Below, in pieces: positions 35,562 to 49,000 of a stretch of 64,000 nucleotides of DNA. A program made the position numbers and the translations under genes. Location: contig NC_092047.1 of the NCBI RefSeq assembly GCF_003086295.3, positions 64,088,054 through 64,152,053 on the forward strand. The letters run 5' to 3'. The stretch is from Arachis hypogaea. Lineage: Eukaryota; Streptophyta; Magnoliopsida; Fabales; Fabaceae. How positions within the stretch are numbered: the first letter of the stretch is position 1; the number at the start of each line of letters is the position of its first letter. The notes under the pieces are model-generated. The model searched no databases. It worked only from the letters and a program-made list of their open reading frames with translations, and was not told the origin of the DNA.

Positions 35562-36561
35562 NNNNNNNNNNNNNNNNNNNNNNNNNNNNNNNNNNNNNNN
35601 NNNNNNNNNNNNNNNNNNNNNNNNNNNNNNNNNNNNNNNNNNNNNNNNNNNNNNNNNNNNNNNNNNNNNNNNNNNNNNNNNNNNNNNNNNNNNNNNNNNN
35701 NNNNNNNNNNNNNNNNNNNNNNNNNNNNNNNNNNNNNNNNNNNNNNNNNNNNNNNNNNNNNNNNNNNNNNNNNNNNNNNNNNNNNNNNNNNNNNNNNNNN
35801 NNNNNNNNNNNNNNNNNNNNNNNNNNNNNNNNNNNNNNNNNNNNNNNNNNNNNNNNNNNNNNNNNNNNNNNNNNNNNNNNNNNNNNNNNNNNNNNNNNNN
35901 NNNNNNNNNNNNNNNNNNNNNNNNNNNNNNNNNNNNNNNNNNNNNNNNNNNNNNNNNNNNNNNNNNNNNNNNNNNNNNNNNNNNNNNNNNNNNNNNNNNN
36001 NNNNNNNNNNNNNNNNNNNNNNNNNNNNNNNNNNNNNNNNNNNNNNNNNNNNNNNNNNNNNNNNNNNNNNNNNNNNNNNNNNNNNNNNNNNNNNNNNNNN
36101 NNNNNNNNNNNNNNNNNNNNNNNNNNNNNNNNNNNNNNNNNNNNNNNNNNNNNNNNNNNNNNNNNNNNNNNNNNNNNNNNNNNNNNNNNNNNNNNNNNNN
36201 NNNNNNNNNNNNNNNNNNNNNNNNNNNNNNNNNNNNNNNNNNNNNNNNNNNNNNNNNNNNNNNNNNNNNNNNNNNNNNNNNNNNNNNNNNNNNNNNNNNN
36301 NNNNNNNNNNNNNNNNNNNNNNNNNNNNNNNNNNNNNNNNNNNNNNNNNNNNNNNNNNNNNNNNNNNNNNNNNNNNNNNNNNNNNNNNNNNNNNNNNNNN
36401 NNNNNNNNNNNNNNNNNNNNNNNNNNNNNNNNNNNNNNNNNNNNNNNNNNNNNNNNNNNNNNNNNNNNNNNNNNNNNNNNNNNNNNNNNNNNNNNNNNNN
36501 NNNNNNNNNNNNNNNNNNNNNNNNNNNNNNNNNNNNNNNNNNNNNNNNNNNNNNNNNNNNN
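35562..36561. other. Assembly gap of exactly 1000 N
   Basis: The round length points to a placeholder between contigs rather than a measured distance. Long readings through it in several frames are meaningless. Confidence 0.98.
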
Positions 36562-38691
36562 TCCATGGAGACGTCACCCTTCAGATTTCTCATATGGGAA
36601 CTCCCGAAATATAGTGCCCGGATCACTGTCTAGGTACCGGCGCTTGCACGCTCTATAGGTCCGAAGGGATACGAGCGGGATCTATTGCCACCGACCTCAC
36701 ATCTAAGCGCAAGCGGGACGAACCACCGCCCTTACGCCGCCGCCGCTACCTCGAACAGGCGAGATCCAACCTCAGCCCCTGTCCGGGCGCATAGCGTCTC
36801 ATAATCTCAGAAAATCATTAGTTCAGTGGTTTTCAAAAAGCATTTTCAGTATACAGAGATCCATCACCTCAATCCAAGTCCCTGACTCATCTCAACCACT
36901 GTCCATTCATAACTTAGTTTCCAAGTATCAACAATTCATCATTCCCCATCTCATATATCATTCATCCTTCACCTAACGTCAAACCCTTTATCAGCATACT
37001 AGAAACCTAGGTCTCTGTTTTCTAATTTATCTTAAAATTAAGTACTTTGAACCCTTAAGTTATATCCCATGTTATAATACTCAAAACTAGTCCCAAAAGT
37101 CTTAAAATGGTGTTTTAGGAGCTCATAACCTTGTTGGGAAGGTAGAATAGTTGAAAAACGAGCAAAATTTGAGAAACAGGACGTGTGTGGCCGCACAAGG
37201 GTGTGTGCGTGTGCACGTCCAAGAAGTTTTTAAGAGTGTGCGTAGGCACAAGGGTGTGCGTACGCACAGGTGTCAAAACTCAAATTGGTCTGTTCACTCG
37301 CACGACCTGTGCCAGCGCCCCTAACAAACTGACCTTCCCGACGTGTGCGTCCGCACAAGTTGAAGTTTTTCCTTGGATATGTGCGCGCACAAGCTGTGCT
37401 AGCGCTGCGAACAGAACGCATTTCTCTACCTGTGTGCGCGCACAGGTGTGTGCGTCTGCACAGGTTGAAATATTTGCAGGGTGTGCGTCCGCACGAGGGT
37501 GTGCTGTCGTATCATAATACACCACTACCATTCTCCTATATGCATTAACTCTCAATTCTAACCATCAACTATATAACATTATGATCAAAATCACCATTTC
37601 ATAAATTTATAACACTACAATTATCATAAGAAACCAACTTCCAATCTATACATCATCAACATCATCTCATCATTATAATTCATCATAAATCAACCCAACA
37701 TTCATCAATTCATCAACATTTAACACACCAACCATCATTTTTAGTTCAACCTATCTATTGGTCACTAGCCTATGTGTCCATGAATATTATATACTACTAG
37801 AAAAAACCGGAACCATACCTTGGCTGATTTTCAATAGCACCAAACCTAAATTGAGCCCAAGATAAGCTTTCAGCACAATCTAAGCCACCAAGAATCTCCA
37901 ACAAGCATCAACAAGCTCCAAACATCACCATAACAAGCTATATGTACATAAACCATCATAAATCAACCTACGGCTCATTAAAATGAATTTCACAAGAGTT
38001 TCAATGTCTCTTACCTTGCCCAACAGTTTTAGAAGCCAAAACTACATCAATCAAAGGCTAGAGTGTACCTAAACACCAAAAATCACAAAACCTCACTTAG
38101 CCAAAATCTAAAAACTCAAACTTTGAAGAAAAATGGGAAGATTCGTGATACCTCAAGTTTCTTGGATGAATTTTGTAGAGCTCTTCATAAGGAACGTGTA
38201 GCCGCAAACGGTGCGGCGATCGGAGCTCTGTAGCTCAAGACATGAGCTTGAAGCTCTACGTGAATAGTGTTAATGGAGTCTCACTTCTCCTTCTCTTCTC
38301 AGCTGGTGGTGTGTTAGTGAGTGTGTGTGGATGATGGGTTCACTTAATAACCTTTATATGTTGACTTGGGTCCAACTGGGCCCGGTCCAACTCGTTAGCG
38401 TTCTTAGCCCGTTTGCCCAACTTCGGGCAAACTTTAAAATTAACGCCCGGTTTTCAACTTCTATTTTCTAATGTCTTGAAGTTTTCACTTTTTCTCGCGT
38501 AGCGCAGGTAGACTTGAACCGGTTCAACCAGTTCACTGTCGGTTCGTAATTTTCACGGTTTTCGCAGAAAAACACATTTTCTGACTCAGAAAACCTACTG
38601 AATCCAAAAATTATATTAAATCCCAAATCTCATTCTAACTTCTGGAATTAATTGGGCATTTAATATTTTATCCGTGAAAAATCCATTTACA
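36562..38691 (-). repeat. Fragment of a long-LTR family LTR, diverged subfamily
   Basis: Shares with 26296-30085 the TATAGTGCC motif, a TGTGCG.CGCACA palindrome block (37180-37505), the phrase AGCGCCCCTAACA (37314), GGGCCCGGTCCAAC (38377) and the general end structure. It ends ..AAATCCATTTACA at 38691. The left end is lost in the gap. Confidence 0.7.
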
Positions 38692-39429
38692 TAATTGCTC
38701 TTGATATGAGCGGCCTCCTTTCGTTTTTACTCTAATTCCAATATATATCTCGGTGCTAATTTATCTATCGCTCAAAGCTTAACGCACTCAAACAATCATG
38801 CACAAATACCTCTTGACTCAAATATAAGCACTGATATTTACTTACATGATATCAAGCCATATGTAACCAAAACTTATTGAATGTGGAGTTTGAAATCTGT
38901 CTAAAACATCATATGCCGTAAAACCTAAGCGACTCCATCAATCTTCGGTACAACTTTCATCTAAATTGTATTTGAACTTTCTTGAACTTTCATGAGTATA
39001 AATATGTAAATTGAGCTTTTATTAATAATTGTTGCACAGGATAACAATATGAAAATCTGCAGCATCAGATTCTCTTCTTATTTTGCTCTTCTACTTTCTT
39101 AGCAATTATCATATTATTCACAAATGAATCAAGAGCTATGCTATAAACTATAGAAAAAATGTATGCCTCACTTATGTACTTCTCATTCAGTCCAAAAATG
39201 ATAAGATATACTAATATAAATGACGATCTTAAAAGTTAAAAAAACATGAAAAGTAAATAAAACACAAATCGAAAATATTGTTTGCAATTAAAAAGCAAAA
39301 AACAAAATTTTTAAATATAAAAAAAACATAATTAATTCTAATAAAAATGTATCTAAAAGATTTATTCCAAAAAACTCAAAAAAATTTTTTATTTCTATAA
39401 ATGATATTTTGTGAAATCTAACAACAATT
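38692..39429. other. AT-rich region without a recognised gene
   Basis: No convincing ORF, RNA gene or repeat. It may be flank of the FAR1-related pseudogene or an old transposon interior. Confidence 0.4.
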
Positions 39430-40487
39430 CTTCATGTCTCTTATACCATTTAATTTTGTGGAATCTTATTCATAATATGCAAATACATCACCATGAATGT
39501 TGTTGACATAAAATCTCAATAGCCTTTACATCGATGTACATTGTTCGGTAAAAATGTCTTTTGGAGCCTTTTTCTCATGCAACGAAGCCACATTCTAACT
39601 ATTTGAATGATTGAATATCTTATTTTTATCAAAGCACATCCAAGAAGTGTAGACTGACCATGGTGATTCACACTAAAAAGAACTAAAACCAAATTATACT
39701 TAAAGTCAACAATACAACAAAATCAGATATGCACCGAAATATATTTCAAAAAGCGCAGAAATGATTTTCAACTGACAACGAAAATGTTTCACACCAGCAC
39801 AACAAATTACTATTGTATGATAAATAGTATCAAATGAAACATCTCTAAAATACTTAAAAATAGCCCAACTTCTTGCATCAGCCTAAAAAGTATTTTTAAT
39901 TGAGTAATCAGCCTCAAGTTCAAATCATAAAGAAGTTCTGATTCTTCTCTTTTATTCTCAATATGTATTCCAAAATTTTGGCATCATCTTATTCAAAAAC
40001 ATTACGAACTTCTCTCGTAATGTAGTTTCTAACATCTTTTTTAATAAATCTTAATTCGTGATGACCCCCTACTACTGCAACAAATGATTGATATGTCTTA
40101 CTTCAGTTCCTTGGCCTAATAATAACTTCATCATCAGTTTCAATTGTGTAACATATAAACATACTTAGCTGCCTATGTTGTTTAAGCATCTTTGCTTGAT
40201 TTGGACAACATTGATGTAAATGATTCAAAACTACCTGAGATGTCCTTCAATATATATAGATAAATTTTGCAGGACAATTTAATTCAGATGAGGAATTTGT
40301 CTTCTGAGTAGGAGATTTGTTGGATTTCAATTTTCCTTCTCAATTGCATGTACTCAATTGATCTTAACTTGATTTTTCTTTTTATTTGTGTTTTGTATTT
40401 TGATACAAAACCTGCAAGTTTAGAATAATCTTTGTAGAATTTTTTAACTTTTTCAAGTGTGTTGAAAGTCATCCCAATCTTCGGCAC
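39430..40487 (-). pseudogene. FAR1-related (FRS/MULE-transposase-like) pseudogene
   Basis: Reverse reading starts MPKIGMTFNTLEKVKKFYKDYSK and AGFVSKYKTQ, the start of the FAR1 DNA-binding domain, then HQCCPNQAKMLKQHRQLSMF, SKTYQSFVA, DVRNYITREVRNVFEQDDA and ADARSWAIFKYFRDVSFDT, then VNHHGQSTLLGCALIK and WLRCMRKKAPKDIFTEQCTSM. This is the order of FAR1/FHY3 family proteins, which derive from Mutator-like transposases. The reading crosses several frames and stops, so it is not functional. It ends by about 39430 with no SWIM zinc finger seen. It lies 1.5 kb upstream of PPR4, transcribed away from it. Confidence 0.75.
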
Positions 40488-41942
40488 AAACTATTTATCA
40501 ACATCACACAAAAACTGTAAAAGCACAGAAAAGTAATAGGCACGATACCATTGTAAATTAATAACATCACCGAAGTTGTTCGTATTCATAATTAAAGAAT
40601 TTCATAAGCTCATTGCTAAATATAAATTACATAAAAATAAAAAATACAATAACTAATTTCATTAAGTACCGAATGAACCAAATATTCTACCTTTACCACA
40701 ACAAAATAAACAACACCAACAATTATTTACCTTACGCCAAATGATGTTTTAAACAATACCAAAACTACCATTAAACGTAATAAAAATAGATTGATCGAAA
40801 AAAGATTTTAAGACTCCTAGATTCCATTCAAATTCAAATTCTTAATCATGAACATTGATTTGCACAAAGAAAATAAAATTATCCAACTCGTATATAAAAC
40901 AACTACACGAGCATCAACTAAACTAGATTAATTAAAAGAATAAATCAAACCTCGTCGACTTTATTCGATTCAGAACAATAATTTAATTCTCCTGTGTTCA
41001 ACTGATCTAAATTTGTATTATACATTATTTTTGAAAATGAAAAGTTATACGATTCTGATTTTACTGCTTGAATGGAAAAGAAAATAAAACAACTAAAAGT
41101 TGAATGAAAAACGAATTCAAATCGAACAACATTGATTGTAAAAAAAATTCATAGAAAAAGGAAAATTTATAGAGAACAAAGAGAAATCATGAAGATAATG
41201 AAACCATGACGAAAGAATAAGTTTATATTAAAAGGTGCAGAACGAAAATAAATTATAATAATTTAGTGAATTTAATTAAGTAATTTATTGTTTGTAGAAT
41301 ATTATTGATTCTAAAATCTAAAGTTATGATTTGAACCTTAGTCATAAAGGAAAGAACACTTAGCTTGCCCACAAAGCTAAGTGGCTGCCTTTTCTAGTGG
41401 TTATATATATTATATAAAATAAATGTTTAATAACTAAAGAAAATTAGTTAAAATCATTTATAATTTTATTAGTTGTTGCGACAATTTTTTTGAGTTTTTA
41501 ACTTATAGAAAATAGTAATATTAATGTCTAGTACAATTTTTAAAACCAGATTGCAGCTTTCTAAAAACTATTTTGAAATTTATAGAAAAGTTAAAAAAAT
41601 TACTTCTCTTATAATACTATTATTTTTATCATATTTCTATAAAATAAATATTTTTAAAGCTAAAAATTCAAATATAAATAATTTATTTATAAATTATTTT
41701 TAATATAATAATTTATTATTTAAATTATTTTATAAAAAATAACTTAATTACACTGTTTAGGTAAAGTGAAGACAAATACTGACCGTTTTTTCTTTTGGTT
41801 CGTTTCTCTACTATTACCGTTTTCAATTAAATTATTTATATTTGCAAGTTAAGAAAAAGAAAAAAATATCTCTTTAATCACAACATATTTTCCGCAGTTA
41901 AACTGAAGATACTTCACGGGGTTAGCAGAGAGATCGATCTCA
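40488..41942. other. AT-rich intergenic region with the likely PPR4 promoter
   Basis: No ORF of note. Very AT-rich from 41250 to 41760. The 180 bp before the PPR4 start (41760-41942) would hold its promoter and 5' UTR; ATTTATATTTGC near 41832 is the only TATA-like word and is weak evidence. Confidence 0.4.
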
Positions 41943-43063
41943 ATGCCATATACGATAATGGAAGCTTTCTCACTCTCCACCTCACACTTCGTTCCTCCTC
42001 CCTTCTCCTCCTCCACCCTTCTCGCCGGCAACTACCACCCTTCCTCCGCTATATCCTTCTCCGTCAAACCCCCGCCGGACTCAAACAATTCTGCTACTTC
42101 AATCTCCGGCAACTTCCGCCGCCCTTCCAAACCCCTTAAAACATCCAAACCTTCCTCAAACCATAAATCCCATCAAATTCAAACCCTCTCAAGAACAAGA
42201 ACCCCTTCAGTACCCCCTCCCGTTCCCTTACAGACAAGCTCTGGCTAACAAGCAAACTCTCTCCTCCTCCACCTCCTCCTCCGCCCCTCCTCCGCCGCCC
42301 GACGATGAAGAACAAGTCGAGGACTCGGAAATGGAGGAGGATTGCAGAGAAAGTCATGACTCGCCTGCCACGGCGGGGACTCCGTTTCGGGAGCCGGGGA
42401 AAATTTTCATCGGAACTTGCCCGGTTGGGTCAAGAAACAAGAAATTGCGGAGTTTTTTCGGCAATTCGGGGCGATAAAGAGCGTGATATTGATCAAGGTC
42501 ACAACGACACGGAGCGGAATGCGGGATTTGCGTTTGTGAATTATGAGGGCGTGGTAGAGAAGGCTGAGAATTCGGCGATGAAAGCAGTGGAATTCGATGG
42601 TGTGGAGTTCCACGGGAGGGTCTTGACGGTGAAATTGGATGATGGGAGGAGGATGAGGGACAAGACTCGAGAGAGGGCGAGATGGTTGGAAGGGAGTGAT
42701 GATAAGGATTATCGGTCCGAGTGGCACGAAGACAGGGACGGCTCGAGGAAGGAGTTCAGGAAGGTTCTGGAGACCGAGCCGGAGAATTGGCAGGCGGTTG
42801 TTCGGGCTTTCGAGAGAATCAAGAAGGTAGAACATTTTGTTATGCATAGTGCTGTCCATTTGCTTCTGTTTGATCGAAATGGATAATTTCATGTGGAATC
42901 TCCTAAAGTTTGTCATTGATTAGTTACTCCTGCAGTCTTGGAGGTATAAATTAGGTCTCAAATTCTTCACATGACCATTTCCTCTCTGATTGATCCTTCT
43001 TTTACTTTTCTGTTGATAGTTGAGTTGAATTGCTACCAGCGCAATTGAGTCTCTCTCTCTCTT

Positions 43064-43096
<33 letters not shown>

Positions 43097-46000
43097 GGTA
43101 GGAAGAGTTACTTGCTGTTTGTATGATGGAAAGTGTTAATTCGCAACCTTCAATGTGTTTGGGGTTTGAAAAGTCATGGAAATTGGCTGGAGTGCAATTT
43201 GCACACACTCAGTGGCAGATTTTCTAACAAACAAGTTATATAGGATAGGCTTAGACGTTTGGATCTATTTGGTGTGAAGCTCATGATTTTTTAGAGGATG
43301 TTCCTTGTCAAACATGTGAAGAGATTGGATACTGATGCTTTATAGTTAATAGCTCTTCTTTTGACTGATTTTTGATCTTATACTCCTTCAGTTATATTCT
43401 TCTTTATAAAAGAGAAGAAGACAGGAAATAAAGCAAGAAGGCATTGGAAACTATGCCAAACTAGACATAATGATGGGATATACAGGGTCTTGGTAGTTTG
43501 AATTCGAGAAATATTTTCTCTTTACACATTTATCCAGTCCAAATTTTTTAGTGTTTGATATTCCATTCCACATATTAATTGAGATTTCCACTTTCTCTCT
43601 CTTTTTTTTTCAAAACAGTATTTGAAATCTAAGCAACAGAGAGTCCTTGGAATTGATTGTCTTTTTGGGTCTTTTTATCGTCTAGCCCATTTGTCTCTTG
43701 GATAAAATTAGGTGTTTGGCCTCCTTTGGTGTAAAGGTTATGCTTCTTTTAAGAGTGTTTTTCTCTCAAATATGTTAAGGAGTAGAAGGCCTTGCTTTAT
43801 TGATTTTTCCCCTTTTTTGTTAATTCTTGTTCTTGTAAAGAGAACTTTTTGTTCTAATCATTGTATTCTTCCATTCACTATCTTAGTACAGTTCTTCTAA
43901 TATGAATAAATTTGTATGTAAGAGAATAAGATATGTTTTGAATCAAAGTTGGTATTCTGGTATTGGATTTATATTAATCTGTATTCGACTTCTATTCTTT
44001 GTTCATTGTTATTTATAAAAGAATCATTTTCTGCCTTGAATTAAAAGTAGGAGATTTTAACTTCTTCTAACAGGTGAAGTTTCCTTTTATCTATATTTGG
44101 TGCACTGCTGTTCATTCCTCTGTTTTAGTAATGTATGTATTTGCTTATTCTCCCTTAAATATGACTAATGATGATGCATGTAGACATGTAGTTTATCTCA
44201 GCATCTAATGCTGACTAATGTGGTTGGTCAAGCATGGGCTTTTATAAGTAAAAGACTTCTATGTGTTAAATTTCTTGGTTTGGATATTTTATTAGCATTA
44301 TCTGATGATATATTTGAATAAATTAGACTTTCTCACCCTCTCCCCATTCTATATTTCTATTTGCTAATACCATCTCTAGGAAATAAAAAGATCAAGATAG
44401 TATTATGTTGTTTGTCATATATATAGATAGTTGCAATTAAAAATATTTAATGTGTATCTACGAGTATCATTTTTATCTGTTAAATATCTTTTTTACGTGA
44501 AGAGCAATTGTTCTTGGTTTCATTTTATTGCCCTTAATTATTTCAGCCAGCTAGAAAAGAATATGGCTTGATGGTTAAATTTTATGCGAGGCGAGGGGAC
44601 ATGCATCATGCACGTCAAACATTTGAGAGTATGCGAGCCAGAGGAATTGAACCATCTTCTCATGTATATAGTAGGTAAATTCTTTTATATAAGATCTAGT
44701 GTACTAGGGCTCTTGTAATTTTATTCATCTACTTCTATTTTTGTTTTTGAACTTTAAGTTGATGCAAAATTTTGTTTATTGACGTGTTATCTTTTTGGGA
44801 ATGAGCATGCTGATTCTAGGAAGAGTTAAACGTTTCAGAAATATTACCAGTTTTACTGTCGAGAGTCTGTTATATTAGCTGCAAAGCTTTTCAAATCTGC
44901 TGGGATCCCCCCCCCCTTTCTTCTTTTCCTTTTTCTCTGTTCCCCCTATGCAGATATGATGCTGTTTTACAACGTGATTATACTCTCTTCGGTATTCACC
45001 ATATGGGTCCTTTTAGGGCATTTAGTTGTTATTCGTGCAAGATTTTTTCTTTTCTCATCCCACTTTTTTTGTGTGTAGTATAATTCATTTCCATGTTTTG
45101 TCAATTTGGTTGGTTTTAGGTGGATATCTTTGCCCTTGCGAAATCCCTGTTTCCTTTAAATAAAATTCCTTCTATGTTACAAATGAAAATTCACTCTGAT
45201 TATTTTCCTTCTGACTTACAATGTGTTAAATCTTTGCAGTCTTATTCATGCATATGCAGTTGGAAGAGACATGGAAGAGGCTTTACTTTGTGTAAGAAAG
45301 ATGAAGGAAGAGGGCATTGAAATGAGCTTAGTGACATACAGTATAATTGTGGGGGGATTTGCTAAAGTAGGCAATGCTGAGTAAGTAAACCAGATAACGC
45401 TTCCTTGTTACTCTATCTTTTATCAAAAAGTAACTCCTTTGTTGATGGTTGTTATTTATTTATTTGCCTAAGGACAGCTTTCTTAAAGTTTATGTTTCGG
45501 GTGAAATAACATGTTTTCTTTTCCCCTCTAACACTCACCTTGTCCCTTATTCACAAATCTTTTATCTTGATGCATGGACACCTCACATGCCAAGGTTGTA
45601 TTGTTTTGAAGTCTAATTTAATAACTTGGTCTGGCAAGTGTAGCTAAAATTAAGGTCACACTTTATTACTATTTCGCCAATACTTTTTAATTTGAAAACA
45701 TAAATGAAAATTGAAAAGTGAGATCAAATTAATAAGTTTTGCCCTAGTAAAAAAGTGTGACATTATTTTAGCTACACTTTTTAAGTGTTGCCAAAGTTTC
45801 ATAGCCACATTAGAATTTACCAATGCTACATCACGTATTAACATAATTTTTAATGTCAAATATAATATGAAGCGAAAGTAGTTGTTTTTCTGTTGAAGCA
45901 AGTCGTAGTTCACTAGCTATATGGACAAAAACACCCATTTTCCATCAGTTATTGGAGCTGGTATTCCCACTTGCCAACCCTACGTAGTATATTGCATTGG

Positions 46001-49000
46001 ATGGTTTTGGTATGTTTCTACATTTATATAACTGGTTTAACTTAGGTGAGCTTGATTATTTGTTCTTTATGATTCATATTTAAATAGCTTTTCTGTTTTT
46101 TGGCTTATTTTTTTTTGTCTCTTTCTTTGAGGTAGTGGTATAGTTTAGTTTCATTTGGGTCTGGGAAAATTTTACAGGCTTTTCTTACCTGAGTGAATAA
46201 AGAGCAATTGATTTTGTTTTGTACAAATAATACTATTTGATGTTGTTTTGGAAGTGCTGCAGATCACTGGTTTAAGGAGGCCAAAGAGAGGCTTTCATCT
46301 TTAAATGCCATCATTTATGGGAACATAATTTATGCACACTGGTGAGCATTTTGATTAATTTTATGGGCTGACTCTTATATGCATGGCTGTATAACATTCT
46401 CACATGTAGAGTGCTACATCAGCATAGAGAATTATACATCATAAGTAGATTTCGTCAATCTAACCATTGAATTACTTTATATTATCCTAATAATCATGAA
46501 TAGAAAATTTTGTAAAATTTGGGCAGTAATAGGTATGTAATCTAATACTTGACATTCACTTACATTTTTTAAAGTATTGTATTTCAAAATAGTGGTATAA
46601 TGAAATAGCAATTCACTTCCAAATGTTATGAATTATACATTTGATCTATATGTTGAAATGTTTTAACTCAATGGTTGGATTGACGAAATTCAAAATTTAT
46701 AAGAAGTTATTCAATGGTGTAAGTGTAATGTGACTTGTACCTGTTGTCAATGGATCCCCATATATATAAAGTTTGCACCTCTTAAATACAAAATAAAATT
46801 TTAATTTAATTTTAATTTTGGCAAGATTGAAACATTTAAGTCAAGTGGTTAACTAAATCAGTATATGGTTAACCATACCAGTTATAAACTGATGAATTAA
46901 TCTATTGTGCAGTTATTGCTATGTTTCGGTCTTGGTAATTATTGTTGCATAGATTTCATGTTTGAAAGTTTACTAATATACTTTATGGCTAATGATGGTC
47001 ATTTTTATTTAATTTCTTCAGTCAAAGTGGCAATATGGATCGAGCTGAAGACTTCGTGAGGGAAATGGAAGAACAGGGCATTGATGCTCGCATCGACATA
47101 TATCATACCATGATGGATGGGTATACAATGGTTGGCAATGAAAAAAATGCTTGGTCGTGTTTGACAGACTAAAGGTATAGCTTATTATTGGCCATTGGTA
47201 TCTTTATGATGATAGGATGTGAGACTTGGTACTTCACCTATGCTATGTGCCTTCAACATTGATACTTCTTGAAAAGACAATGTGCCACTCATGAATATCA
47301 TATCCAAATGATATGATTGGTATAATTATCCGAGTAAATACCCATAGTCGTCCCTGAGATTCGCGCAAATACTCAATGTAATCCTCAAAATCCCGATTTC
47401 CCCATTTTAGTCCTTCAGATAGAACTCCGAGCACTCAAAGTGGTCCCTGGGCATATTTCTGGTGATGAATCATCACCGGAGCGCTGACGTGGCCTCTGTT
47501 TACCACGCTGGAGGGGTTCAATGGCAATCTGAGCTAGCTAATTTCCAATTTGTACCCATGTTGGTCCCTCCCTTTATATCTAACCCTAAATTCCCAAATT
47601 TTCGTAAACTTCATCTCTTCTTCTTGGTCATCGATCTCTTCATCGCATGCTCCAGCTTCTTGCTGATATCATATTCTTGCAAGATGTCAATAATCCCAAA
47701 ATATAGAACAACATCGCTAGTCTCTCCATTGCGATAAGGGGTCAAATGGCGGATTCCGACGGTTGTGTATTAATCGAAATCACTCCGCCGGGCCATGCGC
47801 TCTGCTCTTGCAGGCATATTGGTACCCAACCTAATCAATGGTTTCCTGAAACAAGTGAAACAAAAATTGATACATCAAGTTGCAGGGTGAAAATTCTACA
47901 AAAGCAGAAAGAACATACATGAAGAGGTACTACAGAAATAATTATCTCGAGACAATCACCATTGAGATAGGGAAGCCAAGCTAAAGGTAAAATAATAATA
48001 ACTCTTTAAGTTCTTTCTAAGAAAATCAGGACCACAACCTGTGCCCGCAACCTGCCACACTATCCCACCCACTTGCCTAAGATAATTCAAGCTACTCTCA
48101 ATTATTACCATGGAAATCATCAATTCAACAATACCATAGGAAATAATAGGCTTCTAGAATGCCATTAAAAAGTCACAGCTCAAACATAGCATGCATAATT
48201 GCATATACAAGCCTATACAACATCTTAGGCTTTTTAAGAGATAGCAACAACCATGCACCCTTTCTTTGGTCTTTGTGGGAACTAAAAACTGGTTGAGGGA
48301 ATTCATAGTGCCATCTACTTTGTATGGATGCAGGAGTTACGAATTAAAACAAGCCGCAAAATTTCTATCTAACTTTAGAAGCTCTTTAGCAGTATATGTG
48401 GTTAAATCCACATTCCAGTGGGCTCTGCAAGCATAAAGCAGAGTCCTCCATGCTACAACATCTGGCTCACAATTCATCTCCTGAATTAGCTTAACCATGT
48501 CATCAAGCTTCCCAGCTCTTCCAAGTAGATCAAGCATGCAACTATAGTGCTCTGTTTCAAGATCTATCTCATAAAGATTCTTCATAGACCGAAAGTAGTT
48601 TCAGCCTTCATTTACCAGCCCTGCATGACTACATGCAAATAGAACCCCAAGCATTGTTATATAGTTTGGTTTTGGACCCATAACTTTCATGGAGTCAAAC
48701 AAATCGAGAGCTTCTAAGCAGATATCAAAGTCATCCATGAAACAACAGTTTGTTCGGGCATTTCGTCGAATAGCTTGTGTGCCTCTTCCATGAACAAATT
48801 TAACCTCCATAGTCTTTGTTTTTAACATCTATATACGAGTCTGGCAGCACCCAAAGAACACCAGGCAACCCTACAAGAGGAACAATCATAAATTAGACCA
48901 AGAAGATCCAAAAACGTTTTACCAAGTAACGACACAAGGCCACAAAGACAACTGCACGAATTGTAAAACATTACCCTTGAATTTCTCAGATGTTGCTTCG

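Noticed and set aside
35522..36633. Four long readings across 35522-36633
   Set aside because: They consist of N and have no sequence.
42407..42916. 169-aa reverse reading over PPR4 exon 1
   Set aside because: It is the shadow of the GC-rich coding exon.
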